A DNA stretch of 64,000 bases from contig NC_085135.1 in assembly GCF_030269925.1 (NCBI RefSeq), forward strand, positions 4,092,753-4,156,752, in the 5' to 3' direction. The number at the start of each line of letters is the position of its first letter. Position 1 is the stretch's first letter. The stretch comes from Bombyx mori (Eukaryota; Arthropoda; Insecta; Lepidoptera; Bombycidae). The translations under genes and the position numbers were made by a program. The notes under the pieces were generated by a model that ran no database searches, was not told where the DNA came from, and saw only the letters and a list, made by a program, of their open reading frames with translations. This document shows, in pieces, positions 41,104-50,149 of the stretch.

Positions 41104-44100
41104 TTAGAGGGCCAGGGCTTGGGCGAGATCCGCCTCCCTGGCCCCCGCTCGACGGCGGCGGGCTTGCGTGTCTCTCACGCGCCCCGCCGCCTCCTTCTGC
41201 GAGATGGTGCACTCGCAGAAGTCGAGCATCGCCTTCCACGACTCGTCGTCGCCGAGCATCGATGCCACAACACTCGGCAACGACAAGTCGTTTCCTATTT
41301 TTGCGACGAGGACACGGCGCCACCCCTCCCATGCGGGGCAGGCGACGAGCGTGTGCTCCGCCGTGTCCAAGCCGCAACCACAATGGTGGCACTCTGCTGT
41401 CGGCTCGGCTCCGATCCGGTGCAGGAACTCACCGAAGCAACCATGCCCAGTGAGCACCTGCGTGAGCCGGAAAGTGAGGCGTCCTCTGTCACGATTCACC
41501 CAATTCACAAGAACCGGGCGAATCGCCTCGACGGTCCTACGACCAGCCGAAGGATCGGCCAGCCGTCTGGACCATGCCTCCAGCACGGACCGCCGAGATT
41601 GGGCCCTCCGCGCTCTGACCACACTGGGGCTCGGACGTGCCACGCCCCGGATACGAAGGTCAGCCCGCCACTGATAGTCAGCAGCGAGCGCCTCCGCCTC
41701 CAGGACCCAAGGTGGCGTCCCAGCCAGTACACACGCCGCCTCGAAAGAGATGGTGCGATAACCACGGATGACCCTGACCGCGATGGTGCGTTGCGGCCGT
41801 TGCAGCAGCTTCGCTACCCCCACGGCCAGGGACTGGCCCCACACGGGCGCCCCGTATAGGGCCATTGATCGCACCACCCCTGTATAGAGACGGCGCGTCA
41901 CCTGGTCAGGCCCCCCGACATTGGGAAGGAGCCGGCTTAACGCGCCGGCCACCCCCAACAAACGAGGGACCAGATTCTGAAAGTGAGCACGGAAGGTCCA
42001 ACGACTGTCCAGAATGAGGCCGAGGTACTTCAACTGCACCCCGACCCCGATACGGACGCCTCCAACCACGATATGGGCATCGACAGGTGGCACTCTCCGG
42101 GGCCTGTGGAACCACATGGCCTCGGATTTACTGAGCGCCACGTCGAGGCCCAATCTCCTGATTTTGCCGACGACATGCGCCACCCCAGCCGTAGCAAGAC
42201 GGGCAGACTCAGCAAAACTCCCCCCCCGGGCCACGACCAACGTGTCGTCTGCGTAACAGATTACACTCAGGCCCGGGAGGAGGGCACCCCTCAGCACCCA
42301 GTCATACCCGATATTCCACAAAAGAGGGCCGAGCACCGACCCCTGTGGAACACCGCGCACGACCGGGAACCGGTGCACGATCCCACCGTGTCCGGTACAC
42401 GTGACCGATCTGTCTTCCAAGTAGGAACCCACCAGCCGGCGAAGGTAGGGGGGCACTCCGTGTCGTTCCAGCGCCCCCCCTATCACGGACCAGGGCAGGG
42501 TGTTGAACGCATTGGCGATATCGAGTGACACCGCCAAAGCCACCCCACCCCCGGAGACGGCCTCATCCGAGAGGGACCGCACGCGAAGGATCGCGTCTAC
42601 CGTTGAGCGGCCCTCTCGGAAGCCATACTGCTCCGCCGACAGATCAGGTCCCACCATGACCAGATGCTGGATGATGCGGGCTGCCAGAATGCGTTCCAGC
42701 AGCTTGCCCACCTCATCCAGCAACACGATGGGACGGTACCCAGCGGCAGTATCCGCCGGGCGCCCCTCCTTTTTCAACAGCACGAGTCTGCCCGCCCTCC
42801 ACGATGAAGGAAACCGTCCCGACTCGAGGCAGGAGTTGTAAAGCCTCAAGAGTCGGTCCCCCAGGGCACCAAGAGCCAAGGCCCAAACCCGGCCATGGAC
42901 GCCGTCCGGGCCGGGTGCAGTGTCCTTCGCGCACATTTTACGCACTGCCACATGGAGCTCCGCCCCCGTTATATGGGGCACCTCAGCAGGGACGTCGCCG
43001 TCGTATTCTGACGGGGGGTCCATAGCGGGAGCGACAAATCCCTCCCGCTCCTGCGGAAACAGCGCCGAGACGATTTCCCGCAGCTGCTGAGGCTGGAGAC
43101 GCTCCGTGATTGGGGGGGCCCATGGGCGCATTTTATTGCGCACCATATGATAGGGTCGCCCCCACGGATCCCCATCGAGCGTCTCCAAGAGACCCTCCAT
43201 GTGTTGATCCTTGGCTCTTCTGATGGCCAGCTGCAAAGCCCTCTGCGCGACGCGAAATGCGCCGTACAGCCGGGCCTCCACCAGCGCGAACGCAACCGGA
43301 TCGTTGCGACGCGGTAGGCGACGGCGGCGATGCCTAGCGCACTCACGCCTCGCCCGAACGCACTCCACGCGGAGTTGCGCGATTTCGGGCGACCACCAGT
43401 ACGCCTGGCGATTGGGAGACCGAGGGCTGATCCGGGGCATCGATACGTCGCAGATGCGACGCATCGTGTCCCGGAACCACCCCGCTTCGCCCTCGACCTC
43501 AACCGGATGTGGACGCATGGGCGCCCACGCCGCCACCGTAGAGGCTTCCATCAGTAGCGCCTTATTCAGGCGCTTCAGTGCCCACCTGGGGAATGACCGG
43601 GGCGCACCACGTGGGTAATCCCTATGGGCGTCCGCGACTGCGGAGCGGGCGGAGAGATCAAACCGAATATATCGGTGATCGGACAGTGTCTCCGCCCCCT
43701 CCAAAACCCTCCAGTCGCGGATACGGCGCGCGATGGCCGGGCTCGCGAACGTAACGTCCACAATAGACTCGCCTTGCCACCGCACGCACGTCGCAACCGA
43801 CCCTCTATTCAACAAACAGAGGCCGGCCGCGTTCACCCACCTCTCCAGTAGCCTACCACGAGCGTCCGAGCGGGGGGAGCCCCATGCGACAGATTTCGCA
43901 TTTAGGTCCCCCGCGAGAATCACTGGACGAGGAGCGAGGCGGCGAGCAATCGCCCCGATCCCGCCCAGGAAATGCCCGAACTCGACGGTAGGCCTGTTCG
44001 GAGAGAAGTATGCCCCGATCACGACGGTCCCTTCCAGCTTCACCGCGACGAACCCTTGGCCCCTGGTCACCATCGCCAGGGGGGGGATCGCCGCGTCCCT

Positions 44101-44286
44101 TCTTATGACTATGGCCGCCAGGCCGCCGTCGTCCCCAAACCAGCAATCATTTGCCGGGGGAACGAAATATGGCTCGGCGACCACAGCCACATCTATGGAC
44201 CACTCCGCCATGCTCTGAGACAGCATGTCCTGAGCTCTGGCGGAGTGGTTCAGGTTTCCTTGGAGGAAGCGATAGGTGCGGTCCAT
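41104..44286 (-). CDS. Family D ORF2, AP endonuclease + RT + CCHC, intact (D2)
   Basis: 1060 aa. The N-terminal endonuclease has QGNLNHSARAQD, VVAEPYFVPP, GDLNAKSV near residue 135 and SDHRYIRFD near 213. RT spans roughly residues 450-760: GPDGVHGRVW, GYRPIVLLDEVGK, YGFREGRSTVD, SLDIANAFNTLPW, GVPQGSVLGPLLWN and catalytic CYADDTLVVA near residue 680. The C-terminal CCHC finger begins near residue 964 (CHHCGCGLDTAEHT), the hallmark of the R1 clade. It starts at the ATG overlapping the ORF1 stop by one base. No frameshift, unlike D1. Confidence 0.92.
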   Translation of the reverse strand: MDRTYRFLQGNLNHSARAQDMLSQSMAEWSIDVAVVAEPYFVPPANDCWFGDDGGLAAIVIRRDAAIPPLAMVTRGQGFVAVKLEGTVVIGAYFSPNRPTVEFGHFLGGIGAIARRLAPRPVILAGDLNAKSVAWGSPRSDARGRLLERWVNAAGLCLLNRGSVATCVRWQGESIVDVTFASPAIARRIRDWRVLEGAETLSDHRYIRFDLSARSAVADAHRDYPRGAPRSFPRWALKRLNKALLMEASTVAAWAPMRPHPVEVEGEAGWFRDTMRRICDVSMPRISPRSPNRQAYWWSPEIAQLRVECVRARRECARHRRRRLPRRNDPVAFALVEARLYGAFRVAQRALQLAIRRAKDQHMEGLLETLDGDPWGRPYHMVRNKMRPWAPPITERLQPQQLREIVSALFPQEREGFVAPAMDPPSEYDGDVPAEVPHITGAELHVAVRKMCAKDTAPGPDGVHGRVWALALGALGDRLLRLYNSCLESGRFPSSWRAGRLVLLKKEGRPADTAAGYRPIVLLDEVGKLLERILAARIIQHLVMVGPDLSAEQYGFREGRSTVDAILRVRSLSDEAVSGGGVALAVSLDIANAFNTLPWSVIGGALERHGVPPYLRRLVGSYLEDRSVTCTGHGGIVHRFPVVRGVPQGSVLGPLLWNIGYDWVLRGALLPGLSVICYADDTLVVARGGSFAESARLATAGVAHVVGKIRRLGLDVALSKSEAMWFHRPRRVPPVDAHIVVGGVRIGVGVQLKYLGLILDSRWTFRAHFQNLVPRLLGVAGALSRLLPNVGGPDQVTRRLYTGVVRSMALYGAPVWGQSLAVGVAKLLQRPQRTIAVRVIRGYRTISFEAACVLAGTPPWVLEAEALAADYQWRADLRIRGVARPSPSVVRARRAQSRRSVLEAWSRRLADPSAGRRTVEAIRPVLVNWVNRDRGRLTFRLTQVLTGHGCFGEFLHRIGAEPTAECHHCGCGLDTAEHTLVACPAWEGWRRVLVAKIGNDLSLPSVVASMLGDDESWKAMLDFCECTISQKEAAGRVRDTQARRRRAGAREADLAQALAL

Positions 44287-45668
44287 TACTGTTGAACCAC
44301 ATCCATCGCCCCCTCCCTTTCAGTGCTGCCCCCGCCCTCCGGCACCGGCGCCGCAACGGGGATTACAGCGTTGGCCAGTGCTCCTCTGGCCAACCTTCTC
44401 TTTTGCCGGCGCTTTGATCTCCGGCGCCGGTTTCGTTCGGTGTTGTTACCGGACGGGAAACACGCCTTGCCTCCCGCCCGGTGGTTTGCCCTGCGCCCGG
44501 CCGCAGCGCACAGAGCGCAGTGCGGGGTGGCCGTGCAGGACGCTGCTTTGTGGCCCGGCTGGCCGCAACGGAAACAAAGACCGCTGCGGTCAACCGAGCT
44601 GGTGCACCTAGCGAGGCCGTGCCCCGTGCTAAAGCATCGGAGGCATCGCCAGGCACGTGGTTCTTGGAGACGCACGTGGGCCGCTATCCAGCCCACGCGC
44701 AGTCTCCCCGGATCCCCCGTCGATCTTCCCGGTGGAGGGGTGGCCAAGGAAGTGGCCGCCTCCACAGGGCAACGCGCCCACGCCGATCTGGCCCCGGAGT
44801 ACCCTGAGCGAAGTTCGCCCACGGTCACGCTCTCCGGAGCACATCCCCCCTGGGCGGCTATCGCGGCTGCCACCTCTTCCTTGGTGGCGCAGTCGTCCAG
44901 GCCGGTGATCCTAATCTCGGCCATCCTCACCGGCCTGTGCACGCGCACCTCTTCCTCCGGCAATGCCACGCGGAGCGTCGCCACTAGTTTGTCCGCGATG
45001 CCAGAACTATCGGCACCGGGACACTCCAGCATTTTCGCCCCATTGGCGGTCTGCCGGAAGCGTAGACCTTCCTCTGCCCCGATTTCGGTCAAGTTTACAG
45101 CTGCACGCGCCCGGGCCATCACCTCATTATAGGTGAGGCCCTTTTCGGCAGCGGCCGGCAGCAAAGTCACTACCACGGCAGCCGACCCCGCTGCGCGCGG
45201 CTTCTTCCTTTGGTTTTTCTTTTTGCCAGCGGCCGGTGCTCGACCCTCGCGGGGAGCAGTCACGGCCGCCAGCGCTGTGTTTCGGGATGTAGCGGTCGGC
45301 GCTCGACCCCCTCGGGGAGCTGCCAGAGCTGCTATCTGTCGCCGTGCTGTGGTGCCCCGCTTCACCACTTCTGTCCAGCCCTCGTCCATGCTTAACGGGG
45401 GCGGAGGAAGGGGGCGAGGCTGTGGTTGGGATCGCGGGCCGGGATTCTGGGCACCCGCACCTCTGATATTCCGGCCTCCACGTCGTGCCACCCTTGCGGA
45501 TGGGGCAGGAGTGGAAGTCGGCTGGGCGGCCTGATCCCGTAAAGCGGTCGCGGCTGTTGGTGCCGGGACGCCATCTCCGGAACCAATCGAGGAGCGGAGC
45601 ATCTCCTCGAGGCCGGCAAAGTGTTTGCGGACCTCAACCGCCACCCATCTGAAGCCTAGCTCTTTCAT
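44286..45668 (-). CDS. Family D ORF1, gag-like, 5'-truncated (D2)
   Basis: 460 codons from an internal methionine; the N-terminal portion present in D1 is missing. A Pro/Arg-rich linker (RSQPQPRPLPPPPLSMDEGW) precedes a conserved globular region (GLTYNEVMARARAAV, EVRVHRPVRMAEIRITGLDD). Zinc knuckles follow (CLRCFSTGHGLARC, CFRCGQPGHKAASC, CALCAAAGRRANH). The stop/start junction with ORF2 is TAATG. In SART1 such UAAUG junctions are known to allow translational coupling. The truncation probably makes this copy non-autonomous for ORF1. Confidence 0.85.
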   Translation of the reverse strand: MKELGFRWVAVEVRKHFAGLEEMLRSSIGSGDGVPAPTAATALRDQAAQPTSTPAPSARVARRGGRNIRGAGAQNPGPRSQPQPRPLPPPPLSMDEGWTEVVKRGTTARRQIAALAAPRGGRAPTATSRNTALAAVTAPREGRAPAAGKKKNQRKKPRAAGSAAVVVTLLPAAAEKGLTYNEVMARARAAVNLTEIGAEEGLRFRQTANGAKMLECPGADSSGIADKLVATLRVALPEEEVRVHRPVRMAEIRITGLDDCATKEEVAAAIAAQGGCAPESVTVGELRSGYSGARSAWARCPVEAATSLATPPPGRSTGDPGRLRVGWIAAHVRLQEPRAWRCLRCFSTGHGLARCTSSVDRSGLCFRCGQPGHKAASCTATPHCALCAAAGRRANHRAGGKACFPSGNNTERNRRRRSKRRQKRRLARGALANAVIPVAAPVPEGGGSTEREGAMDVVQQ

Positions 45669-45731
45669 AATTCGTCGTAAACTTCATTTCGAGCCATTAA
45701 AATTTATATCTTCTTTAAATTTTTTAAAAGC

Positions 45732-46017
45732 AGAATTTCGAAAGAAGCAAAACAAAGGTAATAGATATAGGGTGCAAAATTAGAAGGCTTAAATGGCGTT
45801 GGGCAGGGCATATGGTTAGAGGTAAAGATAAATGGAGCAAAGTTGTGACACAATGGTATCCTAGAGAAAGTAAAAGGAAAAAAGGTAGACCGCAAAAAAG
45901 ATGGGATGACGACATACGACAAGTGGCAGGCGTCACATGGAACAGAGTGGCTCAAGAAAGACATGAGTGGTTGGAGGAGGCCTTTGTCGATTGGCAAACA
46001 GATCTGCAGGAAATAAG

Positions 46018-46067
<50 letters not shown>

Positions 46068-46190
46068 AATTAGCCTATTTTAAGATTAAGGTTTAAATAA
46101 AATTTAAGTTTTAGATATTATATTTAATTTTAGTCATATAATTGTAATATGGATCTGAATAAAAGGCTATATTATTATTATTATTAAATT
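45732..46190 (+). mobile_element. RTE-clade non-LTR 3' fragment
   Basis: Translation KVIDIGCKIRRLKWRWAGHM ... WYPRESKRKKGRPQKRWDDDI ... AGVTWNRVAQER is the conserved C-terminal tail of RTE-type reverse transcriptases (domain after RT). The coding end is followed by an A42 run (46019-46060), about 110 bp of UTR and an (att)n tail near 46168, typical of RTE 3' ends. Only the last roughly 110 codons remain. The internal poly-A before the microsatellite tail is unusual. Confidence 0.8.
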
Positions 46191-46229
46191 TTTCGAAGCC
46201 TTTCTACGGTATGGAGTTTCGCTGCTTGT

Positions 46230-46500
46230 TATGTAGTTATTATGAATACATATTTTTATTACAGATTGAATGAAACTATCCATTCCGGTAACTTTCTTTT
46301 TCCCTGATCTTTTCTTACCCGGAGTCCGAAACACGGCGAGCAAGCCAGAGCCTTTAGCTTCGTTAATATTGCACCTAACAGTACTCACTGATGTTTTTGT
46401 TGCTGCCGAAGTCTGTTTTACTTTTTCCATATCATTCTTCCCCTGTTTTATAATGAAGTAATATACGTCGTACACAATTTTTCTACCCTTTCTTTTGAAT
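46230..46500 (-). pseudogene. Possible IS630/mariner-type (DDE_3) transposase-like exon
   Basis: The minus strand encodes KQTSAATKTSVSTVRCNINE ... FRTPGKKRSGKKKVTGMDSF, resembling the helix-turn-helix plus 'TPGKKR..KK' linker seen at the N-terminus of DDE_3 transposase-derived proteins in insects. It ends near a GTAATA that could be a splice donor. A stop lies upstream and no catalytic part is nearby. The family assignment is from pattern memory, so it is weak. Confidence 0.35.
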
Positions 46501-46835
46501 ACTACACCAGTTTGTCACTGTGTAGTGTATTTTTTATAAAAAATCAACAAACACTCGACAAATAGCAATGGCAACAAAGTCAACAAGCAATTATAACAAA
46601 TAAATTAACTATTAATAACGATAGACTTTTCACTGTACGCAAGCGTACTTTTGGGAGCAAGCGGAACGAGGGCGCGGTGCGGGGCGCAAGGTTCGACTGA
46701 TCTACCAATAACGCGCTCGATACGATTTCCCCTGCCGTCGCGCCTCACCCTCACCACCAAAGTGATCTGAAATTCGGTTCTGCGCAGTCAAGGTCATTTG
46801 CTCAAGAAGTTTGCCGGTTACTATACCGATTTTAT
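46501..46835. other. Unassigned sequence between the DDE-like exon and F
   Basis: Mixed AT-rich then GC-rich DNA with no ORF that I recognise. It may be the flank of the DDE-like exon carried in with it. Family F resumes abruptly at 46836 (RPHIKSV codons). Confidence 0.3.
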
Positions 46836-49187
46836 ATGGGGACGGAATGTCATCCCTCTGTCGAGGGTGACGCCTAGATATTTGACCTTCGAGGCCCACG
46901 GTATGGGCTGGCCAAAGAGAGTTATGGGGCTAACGGCGTAGGTTTTTTCGCGCCTACTACGGAGTGGGATGCTCGAAGTGATGTTCGGAGGGCGACCCCT
47001 TTTGAAGAGCACCGCTGTGCTTTTCGTGGGGTTGATGTCAATTCGCCACTTCCGGAACCACTGTCCCATGGTGGCTACTGCGATCTGGAGTCGCCGATGA
47101 AGCAGCGACATCTTCCTACATGAGTAGTAGATAGCCGTGTCATCGGCGAAGAGCGCTAGATGGGTCTCCGGAGACCGGAATATATCATTGATATACAAAC
47201 TAAATAATAACGGGGAGAGCGCGGAGCCTTGCGGGACTCCGGCAGTCAGTTGACGGGGACGAGAACGAGTTCCCTCTACTCGATATCGAAACGAACGGTT
47301 CGACAAGAAGCCTCGTATGATGAGCACGAGTCTGTCTGGCACTCCCATGTTGTAGTTTGTAAATTAAACCGTTGTGCCAGACTTTGTCGAACGCCTTCGC
47401 GATGTCGAAGAAGAGGGCGCCGGTCGGGATTTGTTTACGCCTATTTAGTCCTATCAGGATGTGCTCCGTGAGGCGGTGCACTTGTTGTACGCACGAGTGT
47501 TTAGAGCGGAATCCGAACTGTTCGTTTATGAGAATTTTGTTCGCGGTAACAAAGTCCCAGAGGCGTTTCCTAAGGAGCCGTTCGTAAATTTTTCCTATCG
47601 TCGGGAGGAGACTAATCGGACGGTAACTAGAAGTTTCGTTTTTCGGTTTGCCCGGCTTATGTATACCGATAACGTCCGCTTCTTTCCACACCGCGGGAAA
47701 GATGCAGTGCGTCATAGGGGCATTTAAAGTTGTAGCCAACATTATCATTTGGACTGGCAAAAGTTTTAGCGCGCGGTTGCGGATGCCGTCGGAGCCGGGT
47801 GCCTTCCTAGGTTGGAGGTTGTGGATCGCGTCTCTAACTTCGTCAGTGGTAATGGGGGGTAACGCGTCCGAGGGCGGCAGGGAAGCTCTGCGCTCGACCT
47901 CCCTGACGACTAACTCGGTGTGTTCGGGGTCCGCGTGTTGAGTGCTGGTGGTGCACTGCTCTTGCAGTGCATCGGCCAGCAGCTCAGCCTTGTCATCGTC
48001 ATCGAATGCCGGTGGTTGGCCTGAAGGGCGTACGAGGGGAGGCATAGTAGCGGTAGTTTCGGATTTGAGAGTCCTAGCTAGTCGCCAGTATGCTTGGTGG
48101 GAGGGCGCGAGTTGTTCTAAATAACTATGCCAATTATCGTTACGCGCGTCGCTTAGGCGGGAGTGGACTTCGCTTTGTAGACGACGCATCCGAATCCGGT
48201 TTGAATGCGTGGGAAGACGATCGTAGGCCCGGATTGCCGCGTTCCTAACTCTTAAGAGATTCCTAAGTTCGGGGGACAGTCTGATGCGGTGGAAGCTATC
48301 CTCCACATCGACTTCTTTAGAAGATCTAATGATCGCGGAAGAGATGTGATCCTTAATGATGTTTATGGATTCGACGGTGTCCTCGGGGGATAGATTCGAA
48401 TCCGGGCCGTAAGGGAGGATTGGCGGAGCGGCTTCGGCTAGGCACGTGTCCAGCTTATTCCAATCCAACATGGTCCTCGTAACAGTGACTGGGTTGTGAG
48501 GGCGACCGAGCTGTATAACGACAGGTCGGTGGTCTGAGTCGAGCTCTCACAGTGCTTCGATAGAACGCAAGCGCAGAGTTACGTTCCTAAGCAATGCCAG
48601 GTCTATAGTGCTCGGACGGAGCGCGATGTTATACGGATAACATGTTGGAGTTGGGGGACCGACTACTTCAAAGGTGAGGTCGTCTATAAACACGTCGAGA
48701 CGCCTACCATTAACGTTTGTACGATGGCAGTTCCACCTAGTGTGGTGGCAATTTGTATCGCCTGCCAGGATGACAGAGTCTCCCATGCCGAACAGTGACT
48801 CGATGTCACTGCTCAGGAGGGGCTTGTCCGGGGGGAGATAAACGGATGCGATGACGATCGGCTGGTGTCCCGTCAGCGAGATACGGCACACTGACGCCTC
48901 GATATGTGAGAGCGAGGGAGTATCGAGAGGGACAACGTGCAGGGCCCGCCTATAGTAAATGGCAGTCCCGCCTTTGGAGGCGGTGAGTCTGTCATTCCTA
49001 ACCATGACGTAATTCGCGACTTTCGGGTCACGACGCGAGGACTTCAGGCAGGTCTCCTGCACTAGCAAGATATCTACAAGATTGTCGCGGAGGAATTCGA
49101 AAATTTGATCGCGTTGCCGCGCGAGTCCGTTAGCATTGTAGAATGCTAACGTAAGGGAATACGGCTTTCTCTACCTTTTTGCGCCAT
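46836..49187 (-). pseudogene. Family F ORF2 endonuclease + RT, frameshifted
   Basis: The ATG at 49187 follows the ORF1 stop region as CGGTAATCAATGG, as in family A. The first 15 codons run into a stop through a 1-base shift, after which VQETCLKSSRRDP, GDTNCHHTRW and LRNVTLRLRSIEAL follow to a stop at 48547. The next frame (48471-47200) has RKAPGSDGIR, SYRPISLLPT, FGFRSKHSCVQQ and FFDIAKAFDKVWH. A further shift near 47345 leads to GVPQGSALSPLLFS and FADDTAIYYS. It stops abruptly after RPHIKSV at 46836. Confidence 0.88.
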
Positions 49188-49208
49188 TGATTACCGGTAA
49201 AGATTTAC

Positions 49209-49749
49209 AAAGTGCGGGACACGGACTCGTATACGTCCATGTGGTTGAACGCGGCCGCGAGCCGCTGTTCGGGGGCTACCGACCTACGGATAGCGTCTGC
49301 GAACGATCGCAGACGGTCGAAGTTCACTGCGGTGACGAAGTCGCGCACGAGCGCGAAGCCGTTGACGACAGAGGGTTGCGGGGGACGGAACGCAGGCGCG
49401 GGGTGAGTTGCGAGCAGGGGCTGGGGCGCTGGGCGTGTCGCGAGCGGGGGCTGGGGTGCGGTTTGCGTTCCCGCCTTCGTATACGGCAGCGGTTTTTTTC
49501 ACGCTGAGACAGTGGGAACTGCAGCCGGCACGAAGGCGGGTTTCGGCACTGAAGGCGCCGAAGTCTTTGGGCCGACGGTTCGGGGAGCTGGGTGGGTCGA
49601 ACGTTTTCGCGGAGCCCTAGGACATCCACGGTAGTCCGCGGGGTGCCCTTGCTTAAGGCATAGGACACAGCTTAGGGGTTCGGTCGCAGTTTCCCTAACT
49701 CGCGAGCAATCTAACGTGGCGTGATCGCCGAGGCACTTCACGCAGCGGG
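49209..49749 (-). pseudogene. Family F ORF1 C-terminal fragment with zinc knuckles
   Basis: The minus strand encodes CPRCVKCLGDHATLDC and CVLCLKQGHPADYRGC, matching knuckles 2 and 3 of family A ORF1, then a Pro/Ala-rich linker. A C-terminal VNFDRLRSFADAIRR ... DVYESVSRTL aligns with family A's INFERVNALGDAIR ... DVYASL. Frame changes occur in the linker. 5' truncation falls just before the CPRC knuckle; the residues MHIQ upstream are flanking DNA. Confidence 0.8.
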
Positions 49750-49759
49750 GGCATTGTAT

Positions 49760-50074
49760 ATGCATGGGTATTTCCTAACTATTTATATCATTTTTTCGGG
49801 CATTATCTAGTATATTAATAAACATTCACTCGGACGCTAAAATAAAATTTGTAAAAAATTACAACGCCTGACGTCAAAGCGTCCTAACGCCGCCACAGAG
49901 CGCTGCGTACTTATAGCGCTGGGGCTCTGTTTGACGGTATGTTACCTTATTAGTACAACACATCTCGGCGTCAGTTTAGCGCTCTGACGCGCGCTAATTA
50001 CGCGTTCTGTTTGACGAAGGCTTTAAATCTAAGTAAAATGCTATTTGACTTATGCAATAAATTATAAATTTTAG
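49760..50074 (+). other. Right part of the MITE and THAP intron 3' end
   Basis: To 50022 this is MITE sequence with a second inverted motif, cgtcaaacagagc (minus strand near 49930), echoing the terminal cgtcaaacagaac. From 50027 to 50074 it is AT-rich intron ending TTTTAG before THAP exon 2. Confidence 0.6.
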
Positions 50075-50149
50075 GTTTCCTAAAGAACCTAACGCCAGGG
50101 AACAATGGATTGACGTGACAGGTAGAGGAAACTGGAGACAAAGACGAGT
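50075..50149 (+). CDS. THAP zinc-finger domain, exon 2, cut by A4
   Basis: Preceded by an AT-rich tract ending TTTTAG (3' splice site). The first base completes the split Arg codon of exon 1, then FPKEPNAREQWIDV and TGRGNWRQRR follow, the family's FP...W...GR.NW segment. The remaining Cys-x2-His ligands are not visible, because family A copy A4 begins at about 50150 and its 3' end is deleted. The intron would be 28,513 bp and consists almost wholly of nested transposons. The gene is probably broken here. Confidence 0.72.

Larger units (their letters stand above)
40829..45670 (-). mobile_element. Family D (R1 clade) copy D2, minus, with intact ORF2
   Basis: A 58-nt pure poly-T (40829-40886) is the poly-A tail. 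The 3' UTR is only about 215 bp because polyadenylation occurred at ggctggtg, some 230 bp before the D1 site. ORF2 is open over 1060 codons. ORF1 is 5'-truncated. No target duplication is seen: the sequence left of the tail is family F coding and right of the 5' end is RTE-like. A long homogeneous tail usually means a young insertion. Confidence 0.88.
23236..49749 (-). mobile_element. Family F (A-like Jockey non-LTR), minus, 5'-truncated, heavily interrupted
   Basis: The 10-bp ggcattgtat flanks it on both sides (23226-23235 and 49750-49759), inside the MITE. On the minus strand the order is: ORF1 C-terminus (49749-49209), ORF2 (49187-46836), a later ORF2 piece (40828-40585), then ORF2 end plus 3' UTR and poly-A (23527-23236). 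Element E separates the last two pieces. D2 and an RTE fragment lie between the first two, where about 65 codons of F are also missing. Its proteins are clear but diverged relatives of family A. Confidence 0.85.
23041..50026. mobile_element. MITE-like DNA transposon (about 450 bp) split by about 26.5 kb of inserts
   Basis: The 24-bp terminus beginning agccttcgtcaaacagaacg is at 23045-23068, and its perfect reverse complement is at 49999-50022. Each is bordered by TTAA (23041-23044, 50023-50026). The element's own DNA is only 23045-23235 and 49760-50022. Everything between was brought in by family F. With no coding sequence in the own parts, it is a MITE. TTAA flanks recall piggyBac-type insertion, but TA or other sizes remain possible. 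Confidence 0.75.

Noticed and set aside
40780..41859. 359-aa plus-strand ORF starting in the D2 poly-T
   Set aside because: Runs through a poly-Phe tract from the poly-A tail and then the antisense of D2 ORF2.
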